NCBI GenBank assembly: GCA_019217005.1
Contig: JAHBNG010000010.1
Coordinates: 1 to 64,000, forward strand
DNA from: Chloroflexi bacterium TSY
Lineage (GTDB): Bacteria; Chloroflexota; Anaerolineae; Caldilineales; Caldilineaceae
DNA length: 64,000 bases
Direction of reading: 5' to 3'
The position numbers and the translations under genes were made by a program. This document shows positions 9,242-17,881 of the stretch, one piece after another (the first letter of the stretch is position 1; the number at the start of each line of letters is the position of its first letter). The notes below the pieces were generated by a model. The model did no database searches, was not told the origin of the DNA, and worked only from the letters and a program-made list of their open reading frames with translations.

Positions 9242-10012
9242 TTAAATTGATGCTCGTAGTTTGCGTTTTTGGGCCAACTCTACCAATGCATCGAACAATT
9301 TCTGCTGGCTCTCATCCTCTGCCGCTGTCAACTCTGGATGCCATTGGACAGCGAGCACTTGCGGATGATCGGAGAGTTCGACCGCTTCTATGATGCCATC
9401 CGACGCGCGCCCAACTACGGTGAGACCAGGTGCGACTTTGTCAATGGCTTGATGATGCCAAGAGGCAGTGGTTACGCAGCCCGATCCGAGAATCTGCGTC
9501 AGCCTGGAATTGTCATCAATCTGAACGGCATGGGGGATCGGGCCATAAGGCTTATCTGGCGGCTGACGGTGATCGATGGCGTTAGGATAAGCATTCGGTA
9601 TATGGGGGATGAGCGTGCCACCGAGGGCGACATTGAGAACCTGAAAGCCACGACAAATACAGAAGAGCGGCATCTCTCTATCTAGCGCCCGTTGGGTTAA
9701 CTCGAATTCGGATGTATCGCGTTCCTGATCAACCCAGTAAACATCATTTGTGTGATCGTTTTCCGTATAGCGCTTCGGATCGACATCGCCGCCGCCCGAC
9801 AAAATGAGACCATCTAGGGTATTCATCAGTTCGTCCAGGCGCGGCTCTCCGGGTTGGATTAGTAGCGGGATACCGCCCGCACGACGGACTCCATCTGCGT
9901 ATTGACCAGGAAGCTGAATATAGCCCCGCTCGTCGCGGTGATAGGTGGTAAGACCAATCAGTGGAGTATGTAGGTACGTTTTAGTCAAATCTGTTATACT
10001 CTTATCTAACAT
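9242..10012 (-). CDS. C26-family gamma-glutamyl hydrolase (PuuD-like class I amidotransferase)
   Basis: The family hydrolyses gamma-glutamyl amide bonds, for example gamma-glutamyl-GABA in the Puu pathway. The 256-residue product has the nucleophile in FCICRGFQVLN (Cys near residue 118) and the His-Glu pair in VQWHPE (near 223-227). LILSGGGDVDP near 70-80 is the family's oxyanion region. It lies between tctC and the aromatic-catabolic genes on the same strand. Together with the glutamine-synthetase-like gene at 19259 it suggests that a gamma-glutamylated intermediate is made and later cleaved. The exact substrate is unknown. Confidence 0.87.
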   Translation of the reverse strand: MLDKSITDLTKTYLHTPLIGLTTYHRDERGYIQLPGQYADGVRRAGGIPLLIQPGEPRLDELMNTLDGLILSGGGDVDPKRYTENDHTNDVYWVDQERDTSEFELTQRALDREMPLFCICRGFQVLNVALGGTLIPHIPNAYPNAIDHRQPPDKPYGPIPHAVQIDDNSRLTQILGSGCVTTASWHHQAIDKVAPGLTVVGRASDGIIEAVELSDHPQVLAVQWHPELTAAEDESQQKLFDALVELAQKRKLRASI

Positions 10013-10079
10013 ATGGACTTCAATGGATAATCAAGACGTAGGACCAGCCATATAGAGACAAGCTCGAAAGGAGTGGCAT

Positions 10080-10712
10080 ATGAAAACATTCTCCAATTGG
10101 ACAATCGTTGAAGTCGAGGCTGAGTTTGGCATTGAGCAAACTGAAGAGAATGGGTTGCTGGATTCGTGGATGACTGTTGAGTCTCAGCCATCGCCAACTG
10201 AACAGCATAATCTAGAACGCCTCCAAAAACTGCTGCTTCAGCGAGTCTATGATTGGAACGAATATGAACTCAGCTTCAACTTTATTGGTCCCTTGCTAAC
10301 AATGATTGACTTTAATAAAAAGACTTATCGGGCATTTATGGAGCGAGAACTATCTGTTCCTTATGGTGACGGAACTCTGTCGGGTACAGTCGATTTTGTC
10401 GTTGCACAAGGAAGAAGAGTCCCTGAACGCCCCTTTTTCTTTATCCACGAATATAAGCGAGAACGCGACAAAAATAGTGATCCACTGGGGCAATTGATGA
10501 TTGAGATGGTCGCAGCCCAAATTCTGAATCAAGATGAAGGTCTCCTCTATGGCGCTTACGTTGTCGGTAGATATTGGCATTTCGTTGTACTAGATGGCAA
10601 AGACTATGCCGTTCATCGGGGACTCAATGCCGCTAGTGCTGAACTAAATACCATTTTTGGTGTACTGAAAAACACAGAGGCTATCCTCGACCGCATGAGC
10701 GAAACTGACTAA
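10080..10712 (+). CDS. Putative PD-(D/E)XK nuclease-like protein (210 aa)
   Basis: The start is clear: AAGGAG six bases before the ATG. The middle of the protein reads GTVDFVVAQG...FFFIHEYKRE, which fits the Asp and Glu-x-Lys pattern of PD-(D/E)XK nucleases (Asp near residue 103, E-Y-K near 122-124). It continues with GQLMIEMVAAQ and YGAYVVGRYWHFVVL, seen in uncharacterised proteins of this kind. No signal peptide or membrane segment. It is the only plus-strand gene in the catabolic block and its 3' end overlaps the dioxygenase gene by four bases, tail to tail. It may be an inserted or unrelated gene. Nuclease activity is inference from the motif. Confidence 0.65.
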   Translation: MKTFSNWTIVEVEAEFGIEQTEENGLLDSWMTVESQPSPTEQHNLERLQKLLLQRVYDWNEYELSFNFIGPLLTMIDFNKKTYRAFMERELSVPYGDGTLSGTVDFVVAQGRRVPERPFFFIHEYKRERDKNSDPLGQLMIEMVAAQILNQDEGLLYGAYVVGRYWHFVVLDGKDYAVHRGLNAASAELNTIFGVLKNTEAILDRMSETD

Positions 10713-11635
10713 ACCTCCACATATGAATAAGCACTCGCCCGTTCATCTTCCACTGACTTCTCATCAAACCGGAAATAGGAGCGTGGCGGCAGCACACCCC
10801 ACGTATTGGACGAATAGGGATTATCTTTGTGTACAACGGGTTGGTGATCCGGTTCAAGAATTTGCATATCGCAACAGAGTTCAATAAAGTATTCCTCCTC
10901 CCACATGCGCCAATAAGTGGCTAGATTTTGCGCCATGCCGTGGCGCAGCGGTCCCCAAGTAACGAACCGTCCATGTTTGGCAATGTGATCCAGTGCGTTG
11001 CGCATGTCGCCCCAATCGACCAGATCATAGGCCACGTGGTGCAGATGATTGATCCCTTTCTCTAAGAAGGCAATCACATGATGATAGGAGTTAATGTGCA
11101 TCCAGACAGCCACATCTTCGATCCAGTCAGTGGTGCGGAAACCAAGCACATGTTCATACCAGGTGTGGATGCGCTTCACATCTGACGTAAGGTAGTTGAG
11201 ATGACCCAACCGCCGTGGGTGGTACCCTTGTAGCGTTGAGGTTGGGATCATAACTGGCGGGCGCACGTCTTCTGGTTTTTTGCGTTCGATCAAAACCACG
11301 CGATTTCCATCCGGGTCGGTGAGCAATAAGCCTCTACCCCGTTGCGGAACCTGAATATCGGTGGTCGATTCGCCGCGTTCGGTGATGAGTTTGGCCGCAG
11401 TCTCCAGGCTGAGACACGCTTCAAGTTCGTAGGCTACATAGTTTACGTAGGGTCTCTGCGACCCGGCCTTTTTTAGAACCAGACAGTAATCTTCGTGCAT
11501 ACAGCGCATAATCGCGTGGTCCCCGAGTATTTCGCCATGCAGGCCAAGCAGGATTTCATAGCGCTGAAAGGCTTCTTCAACATCTTCTACCCACATGCAG
11601 GTGTGATGGAGATTCGTACATAGTTTGCCGTTCAT
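10709..11635 (-). CDS. Two-domain VOC extradiol ring-cleavage dioxygenase
   Basis: Type I extradiol dioxygenases open catechol-like rings next to the hydroxyls, using Fe(II) or Mn(II). The 308-residue protein has two VOC modules, at about 5-125 and 140-270. The C-terminal module keeps the metal triad: His in RRLGHLNYLT, His in INHLHHVAYDL and Glu in EEEYFIELCCDM. Its length matches catechol 2,3-dioxygenase relatives. It is followed upstream on the same strand by the isomerase, the FAH protein and the others with short gaps (13 bases to the next gene), so it is the last enzyme of the ring-cleavage operon. The substrate could be a substituted catechol or homoprotocatechuate; not resolved. Confidence 0.85.
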   Translation of the reverse strand: MNGKLCTNLHHTCMWVEDVEEAFQRYEILLGLHGEILGDHAIMRCMHEDYCLVLKKAGSQRPYVNYVAYELEACLSLETAAKLITERGESTTDIQVPQRGRGLLLTDPDGNRVVLIERKKPEDVRPPVMIPTSTLQGYHPRRLGHLNYLTSDVKRIHTWYEHVLGFRTTDWIEDVAVWMHINSYHHVIAFLEKGINHLHHVAYDLVDWGDMRNALDHIAKHGRFVTWGPLRHGMAQNLATYWRMWEEEYFIELCCDMQILEPDHQPVVHKDNPYSSNTWGVLPPRSYFRFDEKSVEDERASAYSYVEV

Positions 11636-11648
11636 ACAGTTTCGTCCT

Positions 11649-12290
11649 TTACCTCCGCGTTGCAGACGCCCTCACTGCCATCCAAGCATCAAATTCGTCT
11701 CGGCTATAGTGATCCACCCCTTGCAGAAAACGCTCCAGATAGCGAAAATCATCGTGCCCCCAAAAGAGCTCACCATCAACAACAACCGTCGGAACGCCAA
11801 ACGCACCCCTCTCGATGGCCTGGGCCGTATTCTGTTTAACACGATTCTTGATTTTCGGTTGCTGAACTTGAGCCAGTCCATCATTGGGATCGAGACCAAT
11901 CTCCTGCAGCAGGGCGCCAACAATCATGGGATCCGTCACATCCTGGCCTTTTACCCAGACGGCTTCAAAAAGGTGGCCGATGAGTTGAAACTGCTGTGCG
12001 TCTGACATATCTAGCACGGTGACACGCAATGCCAGGAGTGGGTTGAAGGGATGTGTGGCGGGTGTGTGCAGTGGAACATTTAGTTCATGCGCCTTGCGTA
12101 GAATGTTGAGTCCAACCCAACGTCGCATCAATGGTGTTTCTGCTGGCCCCAATCGACCAGATTCATTCAACATTGCCGCAAAGAGAACAGGGATTGGAGA
12201 GACGCTACGCCCGTGCTTTTCTGCCAAAGCATGGATCTGAGTCCAACCAATATAGGCATAGGGAGAGATGTAATCGAAGTAGAAATCCAT
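11649..12290 (-). CDS. DsbA-family 2-hydroxychromene-2-carboxylate isomerase-like protein
   Basis: The family is a GSH-transferase kappa/DsbA fold. Members isomerise 2-hydroxychromene-2-carboxylate in naphthalene breakdown; others act on related ring-fission products. The N-terminus FYFDYISPYAYIG and the C-terminal GVPTVVVDGELFWGHDD are the two family signatures, with the catalytic Ser near residue 9. The length, 213 residues, is normal. It sits ten bases from the FAH gene and 13 from the dioxygenase, which fits a role just after ring cleavage. The true substrate in this pathway is unknown. Confidence 0.85.
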   Translation of the reverse strand: MDFYFDYISPYAYIGWTQIHALAEKHGRSVSPIPVLFAAMLNESGRLGPAETPLMRRWVGLNILRKAHELNVPLHTPATHPFNPLLALRVTVLDMSDAQQFQLIGHLFEAVWVKGQDVTDPMIVGALLQEIGLDPNDGLAQVQQPKIKNRVKQNTAQAIERGAFGVPTVVVDGELFWGHDDFRYLERFLQGVDHYSRDEFDAWMAVRASATRR

Positions 12291-12300
12291 AGTAAATCCA

Positions 12301-13158
12301 TCATGACTGATAGTCGCTCACCTTGACTTCCGCCTCATCTTCTGGCATGGCAAGGGCGACGTGGAGTGTGTTCGGTGTCACTTCAGGTTGGAAGCCGACT
12401 TTGACGAGATCGTGGTCCATCTCGACAATCGTGTTGCTTAAACGTCCAATGCTGCTGACCTCGACTTCGACCACGTCGCCGGGCTGGACTGGACGCGAAT
12501 TGGCAGGTGTGCCAGTCAACACCAGATCCCCAGGCAACAAGGTAATAAAGCGGGCCAGGTCGGCAACTTGATAGGCAATAGAAAACATCAGATCATCACC
12601 TGTGTTGGCCTCCTGTACCACTTGACCATTGACATAGGTACGCAGCTCAAGGTTGTTCTGGTCTAAGTCTGTCGTGTCGACCAAGAATGGACCGATGGGG
12701 CAGTAGCCATCGATGCCTTTGACGCGGGTCATCGCTCCTCTGTCTACGTGACGCAGATCGTGCAGGCCAAAGTCATTCGCAATCGTGTACCCTTTGACGT
12801 ATTCGAGCGCTTCTTCAGGCGTCACATTGGAACAGGTTTGTCCGATGACGACGGCGACCTCACCTTCATAATTAAGGAACTTCGTCCCGCGCGGTCGAGC
12901 AACGGTTGCCCCGTGATGTGAAACCGCAGTCGATGGCATCATGAAAAAATGTGGCTCTTCGGGAATGCGCGTCATCTTATATTCAACGCAGCGGCTGCGG
13001 TAGGTTAGGTGAGGAGCGAGTACCTTGCTTGGATTCGTTACAGGGAGATAGTCTGCTTCATCTACATGAATGACTATGCCGTTTTCTAGCTTGATCTCAT
13101 CGCCTTCGACGAATCCCCAAGTTGGGATTCCATTGTGGTTGACATGAGCATGTTTCAT
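12301..13158 (-). CDS. Fumarylacetoacetase-family hydrolase/decarboxylase
   Basis: FAH-fold enzymes cut or decarboxylate 2-oxo-alkenedioates late in aromatic breakdown (HpaG, 2-oxopent-4-enoate type). The 285-residue protein has the metal-binding Glu-x-Glu in FLNYEGEVAVVIG near residues 95-107 and the Asp in IANDFGLHDLR near 127-137. GDLVLTGTPAN near 220-230 is a family hallmark. It lies in the same tight operon as the dioxygenase, isomerase and semialdehyde dehydrogenase, consistent with a meta-cleavage route. HpaG-like activity is the best guess but the substrate cannot be fixed. Confidence 0.88.
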   Translation of the reverse strand: MKHAHVNHNGIPTWGFVEGDEIKLENGIVIHVDEADYLPVTNPSKVLAPHLTYRSRCVEYKMTRIPEEPHFFMMPSTAVSHHGATVARPRGTKFLNYEGEVAVVIGQTCSNVTPEEALEYVKGYTIANDFGLHDLRHVDRGAMTRVKGIDGYCPIGPFLVDTTDLDQNNLELRTYVNGQVVQEANTGDDLMFSIAYQVADLARFITLLPGDLVLTGTPANSRPVQPGDVVEVEVSSIGRLSNTIVEMDHDLVKVGFQPEVTPNTLHVALAMPEDEAEVKVSDYQS

Positions 13159-13184
13159 TTTGATTGTTCCGTGAAAAAATGTAT

Positions 13185-13976
13185 CTATTTTTCATGCTGG
13201 GCAATCACTGGCCCGCCGTTGACGGAATAGGCAAACGAGAAACGAAAGCCTTTCATCACCTCGATGGGCGTAATTGCTTGGAGATCTTCAATGGTGTCTG
13301 TATAGAAAGTCAACTCAGCATCACCTTCCCAAATTTCGGTGGCGTCGCGGTCATAGCTTTGGGCTTTGACGAGTTCGTAGACGTCGGGAACCAGGCCATC
13401 ATAGGCCGGAAAATGGCGGGTGTTGTACATGGGCGGACTGTTGACAGTGGGACCATTTTCAGAAATTTGGCGAAGCGTGACTACTCCTCGCGCAATTTGT
13501 CGATCATTTGCCGTACAGGTGGCACCAAATCGGGAGCCGGGTGCCACTGGGACTGCACACTTTCCCACTGCAAAGGAGCGCGTCATGTGAATCGAACCGA
13601 GTTTTTTGGGAAATCCTTGAATGTAGCCGCGATACATTGCGAAGTCTTTATCCACCCAGATGTAGACGCAACGACTCGCCGGTTGCCCTTGATATTTGCA
13701 ACCAACCACAATCAGCATCTCTTTGTATTGGGATTGGATCGGATCAACCAGTTCGTGCATATCGTCCGAGCAGGATTGCCAATCGGCAAAAAGGACGGCG
13801 CAGGCTCCGGGATCATCAGCTGGTTCCAGTTCGGGTGGCAGCAGTGCGAGCACATTGTCGGGATTGGTGCGGTACTCGATCAGCGTAAAATCCGCCGAAT
13901 AGTGCCATGGCGGCGGTGGGACGATCCCCGCTCGCCCGTCCGGTGACAGTGGAAAAGTGTAACCTTGTAAAGGCAT
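13185..13976 (-). CDS. Acetoacetate decarboxylase family protein
   Basis: The family uses a Schiff-base Lys to decarboxylate beta-keto acids, and some members act as aldolases or hydratases. The start at 13976 is chosen because GGGAG lies eight bases upstream. The key motif IQGFPKKLGS is present near residues 118-127, with the expected catalytic Lys pair. The product has 263 residues. It lies between the semialdehyde dehydrogenase and the FAH gene on the same strand. Its role in the pathway is unknown; removal of CO2 from a keto-acid ring-fission product is a reasonable idea. Confidence 0.82.
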   Translation of the reverse strand: MPLQGYTFPLSPDGRAGIVPPPPWHYSADFTLIEYRTNPDNVLALLPPELEPADDPGACAVLFADWQSCSDDMHELVDPIQSQYKEMLIVVGCKYQGQPASRCVYIWVDKDFAMYRGYIQGFPKKLGSIHMTRSFAVGKCAVPVAPGSRFGATCTANDRQIARGVVTLRQISENGPTVNSPPMYNTRHFPAYDGLVPDVYELVKAQSYDRDATEIWEGDAELTFYTDTIEDLQAITPIEVMKGFRFSFAYSVNGGPVIAQHEK

Positions 13977-14017
13977 GTTGTTTCTCCCATGTTTTGACAA
14001 ATTAGAGAGAGCTAAAT

Positions 14018-14117
14018 CGTAGGTCACTTCTCTGAAGTGACGGGCGCCAAGACCCCTGGTTCTTCACTTGGAGAGATGGGGCACTTGTCGCTTGTCCCGC
14101 CAGAGACGGGACCTACG
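14018..14117. repeat. CGTAGGTC double-hairpin repeat, copy 1
   Basis: The outer arms CGTAGGTC and GACCTACG enclose two small hairpins, GTCACTTCTCTGAAGTGAC and GTCCCGCCAGAGACGGGAC. The same two-hairpin layout occurs at 59603-59703, and a shorter version at 19164-19233. All three lie just upstream of minus-strand genes. Confidence 0.6.
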
Positions 14118-14261
14118 CCTAATGTGTCGCTTGGATGACTAGCCGGTGACACAAAGAATGAATTGAATAGGTTAAAGGTGTCAATGATGATCAGTCGGTA
14201 AACGGTCCCTTTGACTCTGCTATAGCGCCACTCTGCAACCCTGCAACTTTGCAACCTTTCA

Positions 14262-15730
14262 TCAACCAAATGTTCCGTGTCTATGCGCTATGTTCTTGAT
14301 GTCACTGAAAAAATCAAAGCTCCAAATTCCGCCTTCGCGTCCAATACCGGAATTCTTGTTGCCCCCAAAGGGTTGGGCCAGGTCGCGTACGTAGAAGCAA
14401 TTGACCCATACCAGACCAGCGCTAATCTGTTCCGAAACGCGGCGGGCTTTGGCTTCGTCCTGTGTAAAAATTGTCGCGGCCAAACCATAATCGGTGGCAT
14501 TGGCTTTACGAATGGCCTCTTCTTCGGTATTGAATGTGTCAAAAATCAGCACCGGACCAAAGACCTCTTTTTGCCACAGTTCAGATTCCTCGGCCACGTC
14601 AGTAAAGAGGGTCGGCCGATAGTAGAGACCGCCTCGATCATGTGGTCCACCACCATAAACCAATGTTGCGCCATCGTCAATTGCTCGTTTAACAAAACCC
14701 TCCACGCGCGCAAAATGATCGGGATGAATCAACGGGCCAACGTCAGTCTCAAAATCCATCGGGGTGTCGACCTTGAGTTGGGACGCCGTCTCTTTCATGC
14801 GCGCCAGCATTTTGTCTGCGATGGATGCTTCGACCAGCAACCGCGTACCCGCCAAACAGACTTGCCCCGCATTATCATACTGTTCGATCATATTTTCGAG
14901 AAGCCAAATCCTGATCGGCATCGGCAAAGACAATCAGTGGAGATTTACCGCCCAACTCGAAGGAAACGGGTGTTAGGTTCTGGGCGGCATTGGCACCTAT
15001 CATGCGTGCCGTCTCAGGTGACCCAGTAAACGAGATGCGTGCCACAGTGGGATGTTTTACCAAGACATCTCCGGCTTTCTCTCCAATTCCCTGCACGACG
15101 TTCAGAACACCGGGTGGCAGATCAGCCTCATCAGCAAAATCGGCCAGCAGAGAGCAAGTCAGGGGTGCCCATTCAGGTGGTTTGAGCACCACTGTACAAC
15201 CCGCGGCCAACGCAGGACCAACTTTCCAGGTGGAGAGCATACATGGCGCGTTCCACGGTGTGATAATAGCGGCCACGCCCGATGGCTGATAACGCACTCG
15301 GTTTTGTGCATTGCGGTGGGGTGTCTCCCAAACGACCTCGTGCTCTTTGAGTTGCTCGACAGCGTATTCGGCAAACCAATGGATGTTGTGCCCCCCCCCC
15401 CGCTTCATGACCCGCAGCAAGCTGGCTTCGTATAGCGAACCATTATCGGTGGTTTCCACCTTGGCCAGCGCTGGCACATTTTCCTCGATAATGTGAGCAA
15501 GCTTCTCCAGGTATGGAAGTCGCCCCTCCGGCCCTAGTGCAGCCCAGGCCGGGAAAGCACTGTTCGCCGCGGTTACGGCCATGTCAACTTCTTTTTTGAC
15601 CACCCGCCGAAATTTCGCCCAGCACGCGTCCGTCAATGGGGCTGATATCGGTGAATGTCTTCTCAGATGCAATCCGTTCTCCGCCGATGTAGTGGTCGGG
15701 TGAGATGGTGAATTCGTCGATTTGAATCAT
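14262..15730 (-). pseudogene. 5-carboxymethyl-2-hydroxymuconate-semialdehyde dehydrogenase-like, with two frameshifts
   Basis: An NAD-dependent aldehyde dehydrogenase of the HpaE/hydroxymuconic-semialdehyde type, which oxidises the ring-fission semialdehyde. The start MIQIDEFTISPDHYIGGERI lies at 15730. PWNAPCMLSTWKVGPALAAG, FELGGKSPL, the nucleophile in AGQVCLAG and the ending AQPFGGNKNSGIGREGG are all present. Reading is broken near 15595 (six A where five keep the frame) and near 14905 (one extra T). Without these two bases the gene is 489 codons, the normal HpaE length. Codon 110-115 includes an 11-base G run. The breaks may be real or sequencing errors. It lies between the decarboxylase-like gene at 15663 and the acetoacetate decarboxylase gene. 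Confidence 0.85.
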
Positions 15731-17145
15731 TGTTGGTTTCTAGCTTTTGTCTATTTTTCCCTATTTCTTCAATCACATCAATCAAGACCTGCACATCTTC
15801 TTCCGTTGTCCGATAGTTGACGAAACAAGCGCGCAGCCAATCTTCCCTATCGATTTTGGCACCGACCACGTAGACGCGCCCATCATCCTGCAGCGTCTGG
15901 GCTAGCTGCAGGTTGTGCTGATTGATATCACCCGAGAAAGGCTTTCTGCGGAAGAGGACAACTGATAGTTGTGGCTCTTGTCTTAGCTCCAGATTTGGCG
16001 ATTTCTGCACCAATTTTGCGCACAGCCTTGCTTGATCCAAGTTGCGTTGAATTGCCTTGCGGAAATTCGCGGCACCGTAGGTCCGGAACGCCAGCCACGC
16101 CTTAAGCGCACGTAAAGGCCGCGAATATTCGAGCGTCCACTCGACAGGATTCAGCGAATTCGGATCATCGGGAATGTACGATGAATCATGTGAATGCGGC
16201 AGTCAATGCGTGTTGATCTCGGACCAGAAGTAGACCACATGGCTTGGGGAGAAAGAGCCACTTGTGGGCGTCGATGGACATCGAGTCGGCCCGTTCCAAG
16301 CCCACAAAGTGGTGACGCACATCGGGAATCGCCGCCGCAGAGAGTCCGTATGCACCATCCACATGGAGCCAGATACTCTGTTCCTCAGCTAAAGTGGCGA
16401 TCTCCGCAATGGGATCAACCGCACCGGCGAGTGTCGTTCCGGCGCTTGCAACAATGGCCAGCGGAGTCACGTTTGAGGCACGATCTTGCTCGACTGTCTT
16501 GCGCAGCGCGGCGGCATCCATCCTGCGCAAGCCGTCAAGGGGGATATCGCGTAGTGAGCGACTCCCAAAGCCCAAAATCTCCACCGCCCGCGCCACAGAC
16601 GAATGGGCGTCGCGACTGACGTAGACGGCCACATCGCTACGCACGCCGTCGATGCGACTGTTCGGTAGCACTTGTTCACGTGCCGCGGTCAGCGCCGTGA
16701 GATTTGAGAGCATTCCGCCACTGGTAAAGGAACCATGTCGACCTGGATAACCGATCAATTCGCCGACCCAACGCAGCGCCTGCTGCTCGACCAGATTGGC
16801 TGCACCGGCATATACGGCCAAGTTGACATCATGGCTGGCAGCCAGCGCATCAGCCATCACGCCCATTTCCAACCCGCTCGAACCGATGAAGGCAAAGTAG
16901 TGGGGCCGGGACTGCGAAAGGCTCTGATCCAAAATCTTATCGGCTTCATCGAGTGCATCAATGGCGTCAATACCCTCATCCGGTAGGGGCATCGAAAGCA
17001 GTTCACGAATCGAATCATCTACCTGAGGCTGGGCGGGACGGGCACGATCAAAGCTGTGCCAGGCTCTTTCGATTAAGTGTGCCGTATGAATGAGCGCCCG
17101 TCCTCGGCTTAATCCTGTTAGACTCGGTTGCTGTTTGTCTTGCAT
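15663..17145 (-). pseudogene. PLP-dependent group II (aromatic amino acid type) decarboxylase, one frameshift
   Basis: The family decarboxylates aromatic or acidic amino acids with PLP. The start is MQDKQQPSLTG at 17145. Visible motifs are SGGMLSNLTAL, SAGTTLAGAVDPI, WLHVDGAYG and the PLP lysine in SMSIDAHKWLFLP. The frame ends early at 16186 after TAAFT. One base fewer there continues as SHDSSYIPDDPNSLNPVEW and runs to 15663, giving 494 codons, a normal length. The first 28 bases overlap the amidotransferase gene, so translation is probably coupled. The 3' end overlaps the start of the dehydrogenase. Whether it acts on an aromatic amino acid here is unknown. Confidence 0.82.
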
Positions 17146-17852
17146 GATTCGTGACCCTCTAGAAAATTGACGATCCACTGGGCCATAATTTCATTGTCTG
17201 CCGTCTGTTCCGCAGTAGCTGCTTCAATACCATCGATCCACTTTGTATCCATCTGTGGACGGAGCCAGTTAATCGCCTTCTGCATTACCTCTAATGTGAA
17301 TTCGGGATGAGCTTGCAATCCGAGAACCTGTTTCCCGATCACAAACATACCATTGGGGCAGAAATCATTGCCCGCCAAACGCACGGCATCGGTCGGGAGC
17401 ATCGTCACTTGATCCTGATGGCAAAAATAGAGGTTTCCATGTGGTCGTTCTGGCGTCATCCAAGGTTGTGGACTGAGCACCTCCACCATCTGTGGGCCCA
17501 TGCCCCACCCTTTCTCCGACTTCTCGGCATGACCACCCAACGAGTGCGCCAATATCTGATGACCAAAGCAGATGCCGACCATTTTGTGCTGCGCGGCATG
17601 ACAGTTGCTAATGAAGCTGCTCAGTTGCTCGATCCATGGCTCTCTGTCATAGACGCCTTTGGGACTACCCGTGATGAGATAGGCATTGCATTCAATGAGT
17701 GATGTAGGAAATTCGCCCTCAGTGATACGATATTCAACAAAGGTTATGTTGTGATTGGTCAACCCAAAAAAATTCTGAAAAGTGACAAATTCATGTGAAC
17801 CAAACTCGGTTTCGTCTGCAGGCGTACATGCGTTAAGGATGCCTAGTTTCAT
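17118..17852 (-). CDS. Class I glutamine amidotransferase-like protein
   Basis: The protein has the GMP-synthase-type GATase1 fold without a synthetase domain. The nucleophile lies in MVGICFGHQILAHSLGG (Cys near residue 89) and the His-Glu pair in GLQAHPEF (near 180). ITGSPKGVYD near 60-70 is typical of free-standing members such as gamma-glutamyl peptidases and the TdnT-like protein of aniline catabolism. The start MKLGILNACTP at 17852 lies 29 bases after the P450 gene. With the glutamine-synthetase-like gene two places upstream, it could release glutamate from a gamma-glutamyl intermediate; that is inference. Confidence 0.8.
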   Translation of the reverse strand: MKLGILNACTPADETEFGSHEFVTFQNFFGLTNHNITFVEYRITEGEFPTSLIECNAYLITGSPKGVYDREPWIEQLSSFISNCHAAQHKMVGICFGHQILAHSLGGHAEKSEKGWGMGPQMVEVLSPQPWMTPERPHGNLYFCHQDQVTMLPTDAVRLAGNDFCPNGMFVIGKQVLGLQAHPEFTLEVMQKAINWLRPQMDTKWIDGIEAATAEQTADNEIMAQWIVNFLEGHESCKTNSNRV

Positions 17853-17881
17853 AGATAGCTGTTTGTTTTGAGATGTATTGA

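Noticed and set aside
13164..13946. 260-codon open frame on the plus strand
   Set aside because: Antisense to the acetoacetate-decarboxylase-like gene, which has the FPKKLG motif and a good ribosome binding site.
14277..15029. 250-codon open frame on the plus strand
   Set aside because: Antisense to the aldehyde dehydrogenase; the codon pattern and motifs support the minus strand.
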